The position numbers were made by a program, and so were the translations under genes. Source: Bin87 sp965232895 (GTDB lineage Bacteria; Chloroflexota; Dehalococcoidia; Lucifugimonadales; UBA3495). From it: DNA of 64,000 nucleotides. Below, piece by piece: positions 41,465 to 50,743 of the stretch. The notes below the pieces were generated by a model. That model saw only the letters and a program-made list of their open reading frames with translations, was not told where the DNA came from and did no database searches. The stretch lies in NCBI GenBank assembly GCA_965232895.1, contig OZ247430.1, positions 1,674,001 through 1,738,000 of the forward strand, given 5' to 3'. Each line of letters begins with the position of its first letter. Position 1 is the first letter of the stretch.

Positions 41465-43894
41465 CTAATCGTCGTCCGGATCGGCGACGGAGGCGGGATT
41501 GATGATAGTGGGTAACGTCTTGGCGATAGACATTACGACAGTGGAGGCTCCTTGTGCCACCAAACGGCGGATTTCGTCGATATGCTCTTCAATAGCCGTT
41601 TTGGTGTCGCTCTGTTCCATTCTGGAATAGGCGTCTTCAAGGCCCATCATCAACACTAGCATACCTATGCGGTACTGTTCGGCGATCACCTTTTTATCAA
41701 TGTCATCGCGTTCACGGTCAAGGAATCGACGGAAATGGGCGTTGTCATAGTTGATGTAATACATGCTGACTTCGCCGAGATCCTCAACTCTGCCGCCATC
41801 CTGGTCGCTAAAATCATCGGGCCACTGTTCGGTTTCCTCTTCTCCAATTAGACGGCCATCCCTAGTGAGCCACTTGCTAGGCGGCAATGCTCGCCCTTTG
41901 GCCGTTTCATCATCGCCGTCAGAATCAGGGTCAGTAGCCCTGCGTTGTGTTCGATTCCCATTTCTTTTAGTCTGCCGCGATTCAATGATTCTCAGTGTCA
42001 TGCTTTCCGTGACAGGCTCCGGCATTGCATCGTCAATCAGAGACAGTGAAAACGAAACTTCATCCCCTACTGCAACTTGGTCCGGCAAAGCAGTGAACGT
42101 TATGGTAAGCCGGCCATTCTGGAGTACAAAATTGTGCGAAAACCTCCCACCTAGCCCGCTGGTAAAAACACGCCCGCGATTATCAGGTCGTGTAAAATAA
42201 TCGTTGACAACGTCCGTATCAAATATAACCTTCCTCCGACCATCAACGGTAATTTCGGCACCATTTTCTCTAATTCTTCGTGCAGCAAGTGTCAGAAAAG
42301 TTGGGCTGTATTTGCCTTGCCATTTTTCTTCAATATCCGACCTGCCTACGTAACCGGGCAGAGTCACCAAAGTGCCGCCTGGAAGCAATTGAGCGATGCT
42401 AGGGTCATTGTCAATTAAATTTTGGAACAGGGTTACTTGACCTTCTTGGGTCAAGTTTTCCGTTTCTTCCCGTGCGATTCTTTGTTGCAGATCTTTTAAG
42501 TATTGAGAATCGGTTATCAGCTGGGTAACCTCGTCCCGATATAGTTGCCCGACGCTGGTTGCCCGAATGCTTTCCCGATCGCCTTTCCAGACATCGTTGT
42601 GAGCAGATTCCGACAAGTTACTGGAATCGACGATTACGACAATGCGGTCCTTAAGCCCCGGAAATTTGCAACGCGACGACAGGTACGCTCGGTTCTCTTT
42701 GAACTGCACCTGTCCGTTGACCGCGTGGAAAACCCTTGACGTGTTGCGCGGAGCTCTCAGCCAACCAGGCAGTTCCCTCCCCAGAACTATCGCACGTACC
42801 GATACGTTGCCCAAGATAGGGTGGTCAATATCGCCGATGTGCTGTTCGCGCCCTGCTTCGTAAATCCGGTTTTCATCTTCCTCGTCAATTTCTTCGTCAC
42901 CGTCCCTACGGAGCAGCAGGAACTCCATACCGTTGACGGGACGTTCATCAACGCCTAGGGCGCGTCGGCCACCACGGCGACGGTCCGGGCGCTGGCGGTA
43001 ATCCATTAGGCGGAACGGCAAGACGGTAGAGACCAAATTTTCGTTGAGAGATTCCCGAATGCTTCTGAAACTGGTCGCCGATTCCATCTGATAGTCGTAC
43101 AGCTTCACCAAGGTGCCGGCGGAGATGTGAACCTTGTCATCACGCTCGCCATTGTTCAAATTCATCGGGTGCAAAACCGAAGCCGAAAAGGATGGTATGA
43201 CGCCAGAGAGCTTAAAGTACTCGGCAATAGGCGTACCTCCTCCCGGCCGGCGACGTACCAAGGTCCAGCCCCACTCCCCCCTGGCATCATAGCGGCGTGA
43301 GACAATCAGCTTGTACCACTGCCGTCCGCAATATGTAAGTACACCCGAAGACCCCATGTTGTACTTGCCTTGCACAAAGGGAATGTCGGTCTTGTTACCT
43401 TTGCTCAAGGACAGGAACGTATCCTCAAAGTCCGCGGGATGCTGGCCTTCCCCGTTATCAACGAACGTAAAGCATAGCGATTCATTTCTCCGTGTACCAC
43501 CGGTCACCCCGATAACCAGATTGCTCTCTGCGAATTCTTGCAGATACCGCGGGTCATCAACTTCAGCCAGAACGCCGCTGCGAGCTCCGCGGAGTTGCAC
43601 GAGGTCGCTTACGCCGGCAATCACCGATTGTGGCGCGTCTGAGCCGGTGGGGTTAATGCCCTTTTGGTAGGCATGTTTCATCAGCACTGCATCCACCATG
43701 TTCGTGCATAGCTCCGTAAGGGCTTTGCTGCCGGTGGACGCCTGATTAGTAACGACATTGAAGTTAGTTTCCCGCCCGTCAATCGGGTGCCAGTTGTCGG
43801 GATCGTTTAGTTCCGGCTCGGAATCGATGATTTCGCCAACCGTGCGTTCCGACTCAGCACGCAGGATGCGGAGGCAAACCTCTTGACTGTTCAT
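41465..43894 (-). CDS. MutL/MORC-type GHKL ATPase of a restriction/repair cluster
   Basis: 809 residues. ATP-binding (Bergerat) fold: N-box ALTELCTNMVDAVLM (about 58-72, Glu and Asn), DxGxG motif FTFVDNGEGQHP (about 140-151), lid motif GKYNMGSSGVLTYCG (about 173-187). The C-terminal half is unlike MutL endonuclease or gyrase and includes a beta-sandwich segment (about 560-640) and a conserved closing helix region. GHKL ATPases next to a C5-methylase and Vsr are a recurrent cluster type in prokaryotic genomes, related to eukaryotic MORC. Start overlaps the methylase stop (ATGA), so translation is coupled. Confidence 0.85.
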   Translation of the reverse strand: MNSQEVCLRILRAESERTVGEIIDSEPELNDPDNWHPIDGRETNFNVVTNQASTGSKALTELCTNMVDAVLMKHAYQKGINPTGSDAPQSVIAGVSDLVQLRGARSGVLAEVDDPRYLQEFAESNLVIGVTGGTRRNESLCFTFVDNGEGQHPADFEDTFLSLSKGNKTDIPFVQGKYNMGSSGVLTYCGRQWYKLIVSRRYDARGEWGWTLVRRRPGGGTPIAEYFKLSGVIPSFSASVLHPMNLNNGERDDKVHISAGTLVKLYDYQMESATSFRSIRESLNENLVSTVLPFRLMDYRQRPDRRRGGRRALGVDERPVNGMEFLLLRRDGDEEIDEEDENRIYEAGREQHIGDIDHPILGNVSVRAIVLGRELPGWLRAPRNTSRVFHAVNGQVQFKENRAYLSSRCKFPGLKDRIVVIVDSSNLSESAHNDVWKGDRESIRATSVGQLYRDEVTQLITDSQYLKDLQQRIAREETENLTQEGQVTLFQNLIDNDPSIAQLLPGGTLVTLPGYVGRSDIEEKWQGKYSPTFLTLAARRIRENGAEITVDGRRKVIFDTDVVNDYFTRPDNRGRVFTSGLGGRFSHNFVLQNGRLTITFTALPDQVAVGDEVSFSLSLIDDAMPEPVTESMTLRIIESRQTKRNGNRTQRRATDPDSDGDDETAKGRALPPSKWLTRDGRLIGEEETEQWPDDFSDQDGGRVEDLGEVSMYYINYDNAHFRRFLDRERDDIDKKVIAEQYRIGMLVLMMGLEDAYSRMEQSDTKTAIEEHIDEIRRLVAQGASTVVMSIAKTLPTIINPASVADPDDD

Positions 43895-45096
43895 GATGTT
43901 ACCTCACCTGCGTTTGCATCTTGCCACAATCCGGCAAGCCATCTCGCCATATATTCGGACAGCTTGGGCGGTACGGCGTTGCCTATCATTCTGGCGATAC
44001 CGTCCATGCCCTCACCGTAAAATTCGTAATCGTCAGGGAATGACTGCAAAGCGGCACCTTCACGGAGTGATAAGCCGCGTACCTGCCCATAATGGCCAAA
44101 GCGCCCGTTGGAAACGCTGTGGAACCGTGTGGTGATGGTCGGCGCCGGCTTACCCGGGTGGAGGCGGGTGTACACGTCGCCGAAGCCCCGCTTGCCTTTG
44201 GCATCTAATCGACGATGGCAGGGCAACGATAAATCGCCGAATGGACTGTCGGCAAAGCCGAAGTTCGGTTTGCCGGGTTCGACCGACATCAACCGTTGAC
44301 GGTTAACTTCGATCAGGTCTCGGCATACATGGTTGGCGATATGGTTACACTCTCCGCCGGCCGGTAATTCGTGCAAATGGCCTATTGCTTCTTTGACCGA
44401 TGGGTTAGATGAGGCTTCCGGATTCCGGTATGGGATGGGCAAGTCGAAATCTAGATCACCCGCCCGTTCCTTCTTGAGCGCCATCAAAATGCGTCGTCGC
44501 CGATATTGAGGAACGCCGAAGCGAGATGCACAAACACCGTCCTCACCAACCCAGTATCCCAAATCGTCCAGTGCCGTTTGGAAGGCACTCCAAATGTACC
44601 GTAATTTTCCAGTCTTAATGCTGGCGACATTTTCGGAGATGACCAATTCGGGTCGGAATTCCGCAATGAAGGGAATAGTCTGCTCCAGCAGGTTTTGGTC
44701 GCGCTCGCGCCCTTCGACGCGATCAGTGGTCATCCGCCGTTGCACGAATTTAGTGAACGCTTGGCACGGTGCGCATATTGCAAACAATAGCGGAACACCC
44801 GGAGCCTCATCGCGGTACATCGAAATCAGATGGTCCAACTTATCCCAAACTTCTTGCCGTTGCCCCTGTGGATAGTCGTCACTGAACGGGAACATATCCA
44901 GCGCCAAGAACGCCGGTTCGTCGCCGTCCAGCATAAGGTTCCCGTTGTTGTGCAGGTACGTTTTCTTGCAACCCTCGTCCTTGTCAATGCCGGCGATAAC
45001 GTAGCCGCCGGCATCCAGCAGGCCGCGCGTGGTCCCGCCGGCTCCGCAATAGAAATCAACGGCAAGGAACTTCGGTATGTCAGTCCGATTAGGCAT
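43891..45096 (-). CDS. DNA (cytosine-5-)methyltransferase
   Basis: 401 residues, ATG with AGGA upstream. Motif I DFYCGAGGTTRGLLDAGG (about 14-31), catalytic motif IV LFAICAPCQAFTKF with the Pro-Cys (about 110), motif VI ISENVAS, motif VIII QYRRRRI, target-recognition region (about 235-330), motif IX PAPTITTRFHSVS and motif X MIGNAVPP. All functional motifs are intact, so active methylation of cytosine C5 is expected; the recognition sequence cannot be read. First gene of the methylase-ATPase-Vsr operon. Confidence 0.95.
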   Translation of the reverse strand: MPNRTDIPKFLAVDFYCGAGGTTRGLLDAGGYVIAGIDKDEGCKKTYLHNNGNLMLDGDEPAFLALDMFPFSDDYPQGQRQEVWDKLDHLISMYRDEAPGVPLLFAICAPCQAFTKFVQRRMTTDRVEGRERDQNLLEQTIPFIAEFRPELVISENVASIKTGKLRYIWSAFQTALDDLGYWVGEDGVCASRFGVPQYRRRRILMALKKERAGDLDFDLPIPYRNPEASSNPSVKEAIGHLHELPAGGECNHIANHVCRDLIEVNRQRLMSVEPGKPNFGFADSPFGDLSLPCHRRLDAKGKRGFGDVYTRLHPGKPAPTITTRFHSVSNGRFGHYGQVRGLSLREGAALQSFPDDYEFYGEGMDGIARMIGNAVPPKLSEYMARWLAGLWQDANAGEVTS

Positions 45097-45137
45097 GTTG
45101 GTTTCCTATGAGAACATCCAAGCACTTAAAAGCATAC

Positions 45138-45175
45138 GGCGGCGGGTTCGTCAACCTCCCCGCCGCCGCTTGTTT
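45138..45175. terminator. Strong hairpin between hydrolase and methylase genes
   Basis: GGCGGCGGG (45138-45146) pairs with CCCGCCGCC (45159-45167). It is followed on the plus strand by GCTTGTTTTT. The neighbouring genes are both on the minus strand, so its direction is puzzling; on the minus strand it lacks a T-tract. Confidence 0.45.
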
Positions 45176-45190
45176 TTAATGTCCGATTGG

Positions 45191-45988
45191 CTACGCCAAA
45201 AAGTCCTCCACCAGCTCTACAAACCGCTCCGTGGCCTCCAGTTCGGGGTGGTGGCCGCAGTTGTCGATGACCTCCAGGCGGCTGCCGGGGATGCGGCGCT
45301 GGTACTCCTCGCCGGCGCCCACCGGGACGATGCGGTCCTGCTGACCCCAGATGAGCAGCGTCGGGATCCGCTCCAGGCGGTACACCTGGTGCACCAGGCC
45401 CGGGTCGTGCATGTAGGGCCGCCACGAGACCCGGCAGGTCCCCTCCATGGCGAATTCCCACCGCTCCAGGATGTCCTCTTCCGGCTCGGCGGGGCAGATG
45501 GCGCGGTACTCGGGAGTGCCGTCCGGGTCCAGCAGCGAGTCGCGGATGTACAGGGGTGGAGTGACCTCGAAGATGTCGTAGATTTCTCCGCCGGGAGGAC
45601 GGATGCCGCCGGCTCCAACCAGGATGAGGCGGCGGAACTGCTGGGGGCACATGGTGGCCAGCTCGGCGGCCAGCCAGCCGCCCAGGGAGAAGCCCATCAG
45701 GTCGGCGCCCTCCAGGCCCAGCTTGTCCAGCGCGCCCAGGTACCAGATGGCCATGTCGTGCATCTTCATGGACCAGTCGAGCTGGTCCGACTGGCCGAAG
45801 CCGGGATGCGACGGGATGTGCAGGGTGTGGTTCTGGGCCAGGGCCTCGTGGTAGCGCAGCCAGCCGGGGTGCCCCAGCTCGTCGTGCAGGATGACCAGCG
45901 GGTTGCCGGAGCCGCCGGTGACGACCTCCACGCTGGAGCCGGAAACCTCGGTGATGCTGGAAGTCCAGGATTGGGCGGTTGTGGTCAT
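45191..45988 (-). CDS. Alpha/beta hydrolase
   Basis: 265 residues from ATG 45988; an upstream in-frame ATG at 46024 is less supported. Catalytic triad: nucleophile in MGFSLGGWLA (Ser, about 108), acid in WGQQDRIVPVG, His in NCGHHPELEATERF. The pattern is that of meta-cleavage product hydrolases and related esterases. Substrate unknown. It lies 66 bases from the tRNA-Gly gene. Confidence 0.88.
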   Translation of the reverse strand: MTTTAQSWTSSITEVSGSSVEVVTGGSGNPLVILHDELGHPGWLRYHEALAQNHTLHIPSHPGFGQSDQLDWSMKMHDMAIWYLGALDKLGLEGADLMGFSLGGWLAAELATMCPQQFRRLILVGAGGIRPPGGEIYDIFEVTPPLYIRDSLLDPDGTPEYRAICPAEPEEDILERWEFAMEGTCRVSWRPYMHDPGLVHQVYRLERIPTLLIWGQQDRIVPVGAGEEYQRRIPGSRLEVIDNCGHHPELEATERFVELVEDFLA

Positions 45989-46054
45989 GGTATGGCTAGT
46001 CCTCTGGGCGCGGCTACGCTCCATGCGTTGGTGGTGTCGTGTGTGCGAAGGAAA

Positions 46055-46129
46055 TGGAGCGGGCGATGGGATTCGAACCCACGACTTTTTGCTTGGGAAG
46101 CAAACACTCTACCACTGAGTTACGCCCGC
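46055..46129 (-). tRNA. tRNA-Gly (anticodon CCC)
   Basis: 75 bases including an encoded CCA (46055-46057). Acceptor GCGGGCG/CGCCCGC, D arm ACTC-AGTGGTA-GAGT, anticodon arm TTTGC-TTCCCAA-GCAAA with anticodon CCC at loop positions 34-36, T arm GTGGG-TTCGAAT-CCCAT. All four stems are intact. It reads GGG codons. Confidence 0.97.
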
Positions 46130-46318
46130 CCGGCGGGTGGCCGCTTGGTTCCGGCCGCCAAACGCAAGTTTGCCACAGGGCGGCGGGCAGGGCAAGGGGC
46201 ATGAGCGGTGGCCCATTTGGCGGCGATAGGGGCCGACACAATAACAGGTGACTGGGCTAGGTGAGACCAATCTATGATCGCGCAACTGTCCAACAATGGC
46301 CGCGGACTGTTAACCTTT

Positions 46319-47225
46319 GGTGCTAGTTTGAGTTAGTTTTGAAAATGCCATGGGGTTCCCATATGCTGTGAGTTGACAATCCTCCACAGCAGGGAACCCC
46401 ATGAACATCACCGATTTTATCACCGAACTCTACTGTAAGGTTGACGACGCCCTCCCGGGGATAGCGCCGCATCCGCAAGCCCGGCTCTCCATAAGCGAAC
46501 TGGTTACCATCGGCGTCCTCCACGCCATCAAGAACGTCAAGCAGCGTCCCTTCTACCATTGGCTCAAGGATAACTATGGACACCTCTTCCCCAAACTTCC
46601 CGAACGCACCCGCCTCTTCCGCCGCCTGGAAGCCCAGGCCTGTTGGACCGGCTACTTCCTGGCCCAGCCCACCATCCTGGGCGTGGCCGACAGCTACGGC
46701 ATCGAACTGGGACATCCGGTGCGTTCCGGACGGAACCTCCACCAGGTGGGCCGGAAAGGCAAGTCCAATCACCGCTGGATTGTGGGCGGCAAACTCTGCA
46801 TCGTCCTCAACCAACTGGGCCAGATCGCCGCTTGGGACTGCGCCACGGCCAATACTCACGACCAACGTTTCCTGCCTTTGCTGGCAGGCTACGACGGGCA
46901 GATGATTGTCCTGGCCGACACTGGGTTTCACCGGGCCAAGAGCCCGCCCCTGGCTTGAACAGGGGGCGATCCGGCCAACGTGAAAATCTGTCGCCGCGGC
47001 CAGTGGAACGTGCGCATGATCGTGGAAACCACCTTCTCCATGATGACTGCGGTGTGGGGCAGCAAACAGATGCGGCATATCACCTGGCGCGGGTTTGAAG
47101 CGCACTTGAGCTACCTGATGGCTGCCTTCAACCTACTGTCGCAGTGGGATGGGTTGGAACCGGACGAAAACGGACGCGTCCATCGCTCTATTGCTCAATT
47201 CGTCCTCTGATATTAACTAGCACCA
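46319..47225 (+). mobile_element. IS982-like insertion sequence
   Basis: About 0.9 kb. Terminal inverted repeats GGTGCTAGTT (46319-46328) and its complement AACTAGCACC (47216-47225). The match extends as TTGGTGCTAGTT at both ends. No clear target-site duplication is visible (left flank TAACCTTT, right flank AATGGTTG). Confidence 0.75.
46401..47210 (+). pseudogene. IS982-like DDE transposase interrupted by an in-frame TGA
   Basis: The frame runs MNITDFITELYCKVDDAL to codon 185, hits TGA at 46956-46958, and continues in the same frame with GGDPANVKICRRGQW to a stop at 47210. The catalytic triad is split: first Asp in VADSYGIEL, second in LADTGFHRAK before the stop, Glu in IVETTFSM after it. 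GKSNHRWIVGGKLCIVLNQ is typical of IS982 transposases. No frameshift is needed; a single base change would restore the protein. The nonsense codon makes it likely inactive unless read through. Confidence 0.8.
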
Positions 47226-47641
47226 ATGGTTGTTACAACATGGTACCACGCGCGGCCCTTACAAGATGCTGCCTCGATCTGTGAAGTAATTATCCTAAGC
47301 GAGACCGAAGTAATCGACATGGCGGACACACAGCAGCTCGTTCGGTATGTGCTGGGGCGAGATTGTCCACATCATGTGGAGTTGACTGCGGAGGCCCCAC
47401 CGGGACGTGATTTTCGGCGCGCGGATTGTCTACCAATGGTTTCGCGGCCAAACGGATGAGAGCACACCTATTGGATGCGCACGCCACACTAAAATGGCCG
47501 CATCGGAACCTACTGGCCGAGTTCTGGTTTTTGGTGACAAGCGCCTCCGACAAACATCCAGAACATTTGGCGACTGGTGCTATACTCGCTGGACAAGCTA
47601 TCGGAGCGCCGCCTTTCGAGCGGCTGTGGGTCGTCATCGAG
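47226..47641. other. Region between IS and the PIN operon, no convincing gene
   Basis: Open frames exist here, and one is in frame with the next gene, so the true 5' end of that gene may extend upstream to ATG 47456. I see no ribosome binding site that decides it. Confidence 0.4.
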
Positions 47642-48427
47642 ATGCCTGACCAGTTGACATTCGTCATTGATCCGACCGATGAGTTCTCTTCCCTGGACCT
47701 CTTGGTCAAATCCTTGGAGGACATCAAACGGCTGCTCCGCGACGTGGATTACGCTATCTACGGCCGCGGTAGCAGGCGTGAGCAAGAATGGATGGTTACG
47801 AGCATCCGGTCTAGCTCACCCACGATAACCGTGGCACCTCAGGAAGAACGCCGACAATCCGTCGAGATTGTCGGAATAGGCCTTAAGTCGATAACCGAAG
47901 GAATGGACTATCCGCCGGAGCATTTCACCGAAAAATCGCTGGAAGATTTGAGAATGATGAGACGGCTATTCCAAGGCAAAGGATGTGCGCGTTCCGTTTC
48001 CGTTCTCATGGATGACAAACCCATCGCCTCAATAGATCAAGACATCGAGCAGTACGCGGATCGGGTCTTGTCTGGCGGGTACCACAACCTCGGTTCGATT
48101 CAAGGGAGATTGGATGCGATCAACGTTCACAGTTCGCCAACCGCGACCATCTGGGACAAAGTGAGCGGACTGCCAGTTCGTTGGAGGTTTCGTAGAGAAG
48201 AAACGGATGGGGTTAAATCTCTGCTTGAGAGATTGGTAGCGGTCACTGGCGATATCAGATATTTCGCCAACGGCAGGCCCCGTTCGATCTCAAACGTGGT
48301 TAATTATGAAGAAGTTGGCGAGGTCCGTCAGCACCGAATAGCAGAGTTCGGTTCGATCCCTGATGAAGAAGTCCAGCAAGTAGGTGCCGCTCGCTGGCTC
48401 GCATCGTTGCGCGACGTGGAGCGGTAG
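47642..48427 (+). CDS. Protein of unknown function upstream of a PIN nuclease
   Basis: 261 residues from ATG 47642; an in-frame extension to ATG 47456 would give 323, containing LATGAILAGQAIG-like sequence. No recognised domain. It has alternating strand/helix character (SVEIVGIGLKSITEGMDYP, RWRFRREETDGVKSLLERLV) and ends five bases before the PIN gene start, so the pair is probably one transcript. Position suggests an antitoxin-like or regulatory partner, but it is far larger than VapB-type antitoxins. Confidence 0.6.
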   Translation: MPDQLTFVIDPTDEFSSLDLLVKSLEDIKRLLRDVDYAIYGRGSRREQEWMVTSIRSSSPTITVAPQEERRQSVEIVGIGLKSITEGMDYPPEHFTEKSLEDLRMMRRLFQGKGCARSVSVLMDDKPIASIDQDIEQYADRVLSGGYHNLGSIQGRLDAINVHSSPTATIWDKVSGLPVRWRFRREETDGVKSLLERLVAVTGDIRYFANGRPRSISNVVNYEEVGEVRQHRIAEFGSIPDEEVQQVGAARWLASLRDVER

Positions 48428-48432
48428 CCACC

Positions 48433-48900
48433 ATGCCTGGTCCGCGACGGTTGTGGGACTCCAGCGTAGTCATAGGCTATCTCGCCGGGGAAGCGGATCT
48501 TGCCGAGCCGTGCAGGGACATTATTGCAGCGGCCGAGCGCGGTGAGTTGGAAATAGCCATCTCGATTGAGGCAGCGATCGAAGTAGCTTATCTCAAAGGG
48601 TACGACGACGCCGCGTCAGAAAGGATAATCCGCGAATTGCTCGGGAGAGGTTACATCATCCCTATCGCGGTAGACATGCAAGTGGCCGCGGTTGCAAGGG
48701 ATCTAATCAGGAGGCACAGAACTCCGCCGACGATCAAAACCAAAGATGCTACGCATTTGGCAACCGCTATTCAGTGGAATATACCTGTCATGGAAACTAC
48801 AGATGGCGGCCTGTTACGGTTCAGTGGCGTCGAGGGCAACCCGCCCGTCACAATCCGCCGTCCAATTTACGAGGGCGCGCGACGGATTCCCGGTCTGTGA
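48433..48900 (+). CDS. PIN-domain nuclease (VapC-like)
   Basis: 155 residues. PIN fold acidic residues: Asp in LWDSSVVIGYLAG (about 8), Glu in SIEAAIEVAYLKG (about 47), Asp in IKTKDATHLATAI (about 107) and Asp in METTDGGLLRF (about 124). These bind metal and cut RNA. VapC-type PIN proteins are usually toxins. The expected small antitoxin gene is missing; the upstream 261-residue protein takes its place. Confidence 0.85.
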   Translation: MPGPRRLWDSSVVIGYLAGEADLAEPCRDIIAAAERGELEIAISIEAAIEVAYLKGYDDAASERIIRELLGRGYIIPIAVDMQVAAVARDLIRRHRTPPTIKTKDATHLATAIQWNIPVMETTDGGLLRFSGVEGNPPVTIRRPIYEGARRIPGL

Positions 48901-49094
48901 AACGCGCCATAATCCCTCGTACCCAGCACGGTCATATCGACTGCCTTGGTCGTGTTGGTCGCGTGCCGGGCTCAATGGGAATAGTTGGCAGCTATTTTGT
49001 GCATCTAGGGAGCGAATGATCTGGGGTTCGAGTTCGAAGCTCGGACCTAATCGGTCTCGGGCTGCGGGCATGGATCGAGATGTAGCGGCTCCCC

Positions 49095-50693
49095 TTACGC
49101 CCCAACCGCCGTCGCCTCCCTTCTCTCCCCCTGGAAGTCGCGGGTTAGCTGGGCCAGCAGGAAGAAGATGTTTTCCACGGCGTTGGTGGCTTCGACGATG
49201 ATGCGGTGGCGGCCGTCGTCTTCCTCGGGGGCCATGGCCAGGTAGCGGGCGCGCACGTCCTGCATCAGGCTGCGGCGGTCTCCCATCACCTGCTGGACGA
49301 AGGCCCAGGAGTCGGGGTCGTCCTCCTCCAGGGCGTCGAGGAAGATGAGCAGGGCGGCGTCGGTGCCCTCGACCACGCTGATCTGGAAGGTGTCCAGCAT
49401 GTCGTCCTCGGGGAGGTCGCGCAGCAGGTCGGGCAGGGTGGAGAACTGCTCCTCCAGCCAGGTTATCAGTTTCTGGCGGCTCAGCACGGCGTTGCGCCGT
49501 TCGCCGTCCTGCCCCGGGTTGCGCTGCCCCAGCTCGGCCAGGAACTCGTCGATGCGGGAGTTGACCTGAAGCGTGGACTGGCGGACGGCGCCCAGAGGCA
49601 GTCCCATGCGGGCCTGCTCCAGATATTCGGAGAACCGGCCCAGCACGCGCTTCTGCTCCAGGTGAGCCAGGTCCAGGGCGGTGGTCACGTCGTCGATGGC
49701 CAGGTCATGGATGAATTGGGGCCGCGACCTTTCCTCCTCAGCGCTGGCCGGCCAGATGCGGGCGAAGAGCCGCATGGTCCAGTCCGGCGCGGACAGCACC
49801 ACGATGCGCGACGGCATCCCGAATACGATCACCGCCAGCGCCATCTGCGGACCGAGGCCGATGTCCGGCCAGGTCACCAGGGCCGTGACCAGCGGCACCT
49901 GCGCGTACACCTCTATGTACAGGAGGATCACCAGGATGATTGCGGAGAAGAAGACCTGAAATGCCCAGAACATGCCCAGCTGCCGGGCGGTTCCGCTCAA
50001 TCCCGACGAGACCACGATGACGCTGATGGCCAGCCCCACGTAGGAGCCGTAGATGTACATCAGCACCTGCTCCACGCCCACCAGTTGGGCGGCGGCCAGG
50101 CCGATGCCGAAGGCCACCACGGGCACCAGCGCCTGCACGATGAACGTCAGCAGCGCCCCCAGGATGAAGGACAACAGGATGGACTCCGCGGAGATCTCCA
50201 GGCCGGCCTGGAACCAGGCCTGGTCGGACAGCGGCTGCGCTGATTCCTTAATAAGGACGAGACCGAAGAGCAGCGCCGCCACGCCGAAGAGCATGGCGCC
50301 GGCCTCGCGGTAATTGCCCCGCTGCAGCCGCGTGACGATAAGCCCGCCGATGCCGATGCCGTAAAGCGCGGCGACGCGGATGTCCACGGTCACGATGAAC
50401 AGGATCAGGCCGACGCCCATCTGCGCCCCCAGGGCGATGGGATAGCCCTGCTTGGGCGAGATCAGCCCCGACCTCAACATGCTGATGGTGATGAACGTGA
50501 CCGCCGGCGAGGACTGGGTGATGGCGCCGGCCATGGTGCCCCAGCCGAAGGCGGCGAAGCGGTTGTCGGCCAGGCGGCTGGCCAGCACCCGGAGGCGCGG
50601 CCCCACCACCGTCTTGAGGTTCTCGGAGAGGAGCCACATCCCGAAGAACAGCAGCCCAACGCCGCCGAGGATGCCGCCGAATACTGCAATCAT
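49095..50693 (-). CDS. Na/Pi cotransporter family protein with PhoU-like tail
   Basis: 532 residues from ATG 50693, which has AGGGAG seven bases upstream and begins with the first membrane helix. NptA-type sodium/phosphate symporter: the repeat signature GAITQSSPAVTFITIS (about 56-71) and a second half with SSGLSGTARQLG, in a bundle of eight to nine helices to about residue 310. The C-terminal 200 residues form a PhoU-like helical domain. It imports phosphate with sodium. Single gene in the accessory region. Confidence 0.9.
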   Translation of the reverse strand: MIAVFGGILGGVGLLFFGMWLLSENLKTVVGPRLRVLASRLADNRFAAFGWGTMAGAITQSSPAVTFITISMLRSGLISPKQGYPIALGAQMGVGLILFIVTVDIRVAALYGIGIGGLIVTRLQRGNYREAGAMLFGVAALLFGLVLIKESAQPLSDQAWFQAGLEISAESILLSFILGALLTFIVQALVPVVAFGIGLAAAQLVGVEQVLMYIYGSYVGLAISVIVVSSGLSGTARQLGMFWAFQVFFSAIILVILLYIEVYAQVPLVTALVTWPDIGLGPQMALAVIVFGMPSRIVVLSAPDWTMRLFARIWPASAEEERSRPQFIHDLAIDDVTTALDLAHLEQKRVLGRFSEYLEQARMGLPLGAVRQSTLQVNSRIDEFLAELGQRNPGQDGERRNAVLSRQKLITWLEEQFSTLPDLLRDLPEDDMLDTFQISVVEGTDAALLIFLDALEEDDPDSWAFVQQVMGDRRSLMQDVRARYLAMAPEEDDGRHRIIVEATNAVENIFFLLAQLTRDFQGERREATAVGA

Positions 50694-50743
50694 GCGTCGC
50701 TCCCTGTCGCCCAATTGCGACCGCAGAAGTCACCCGATGCGAT

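Noticed and set aside
46055..46129. tRNA-Gly as an integration site (attB) for the accessory region
   Set aside because: I find no second copy of the tRNA 3' end or other direct repeat that would mark attR within the window.
46319..47225. Target-site duplication of the IS982-like element
   Set aside because: Flanks TAACCTTT and AATGGTTG are not direct repeats; either no duplication was kept or one end has since changed.
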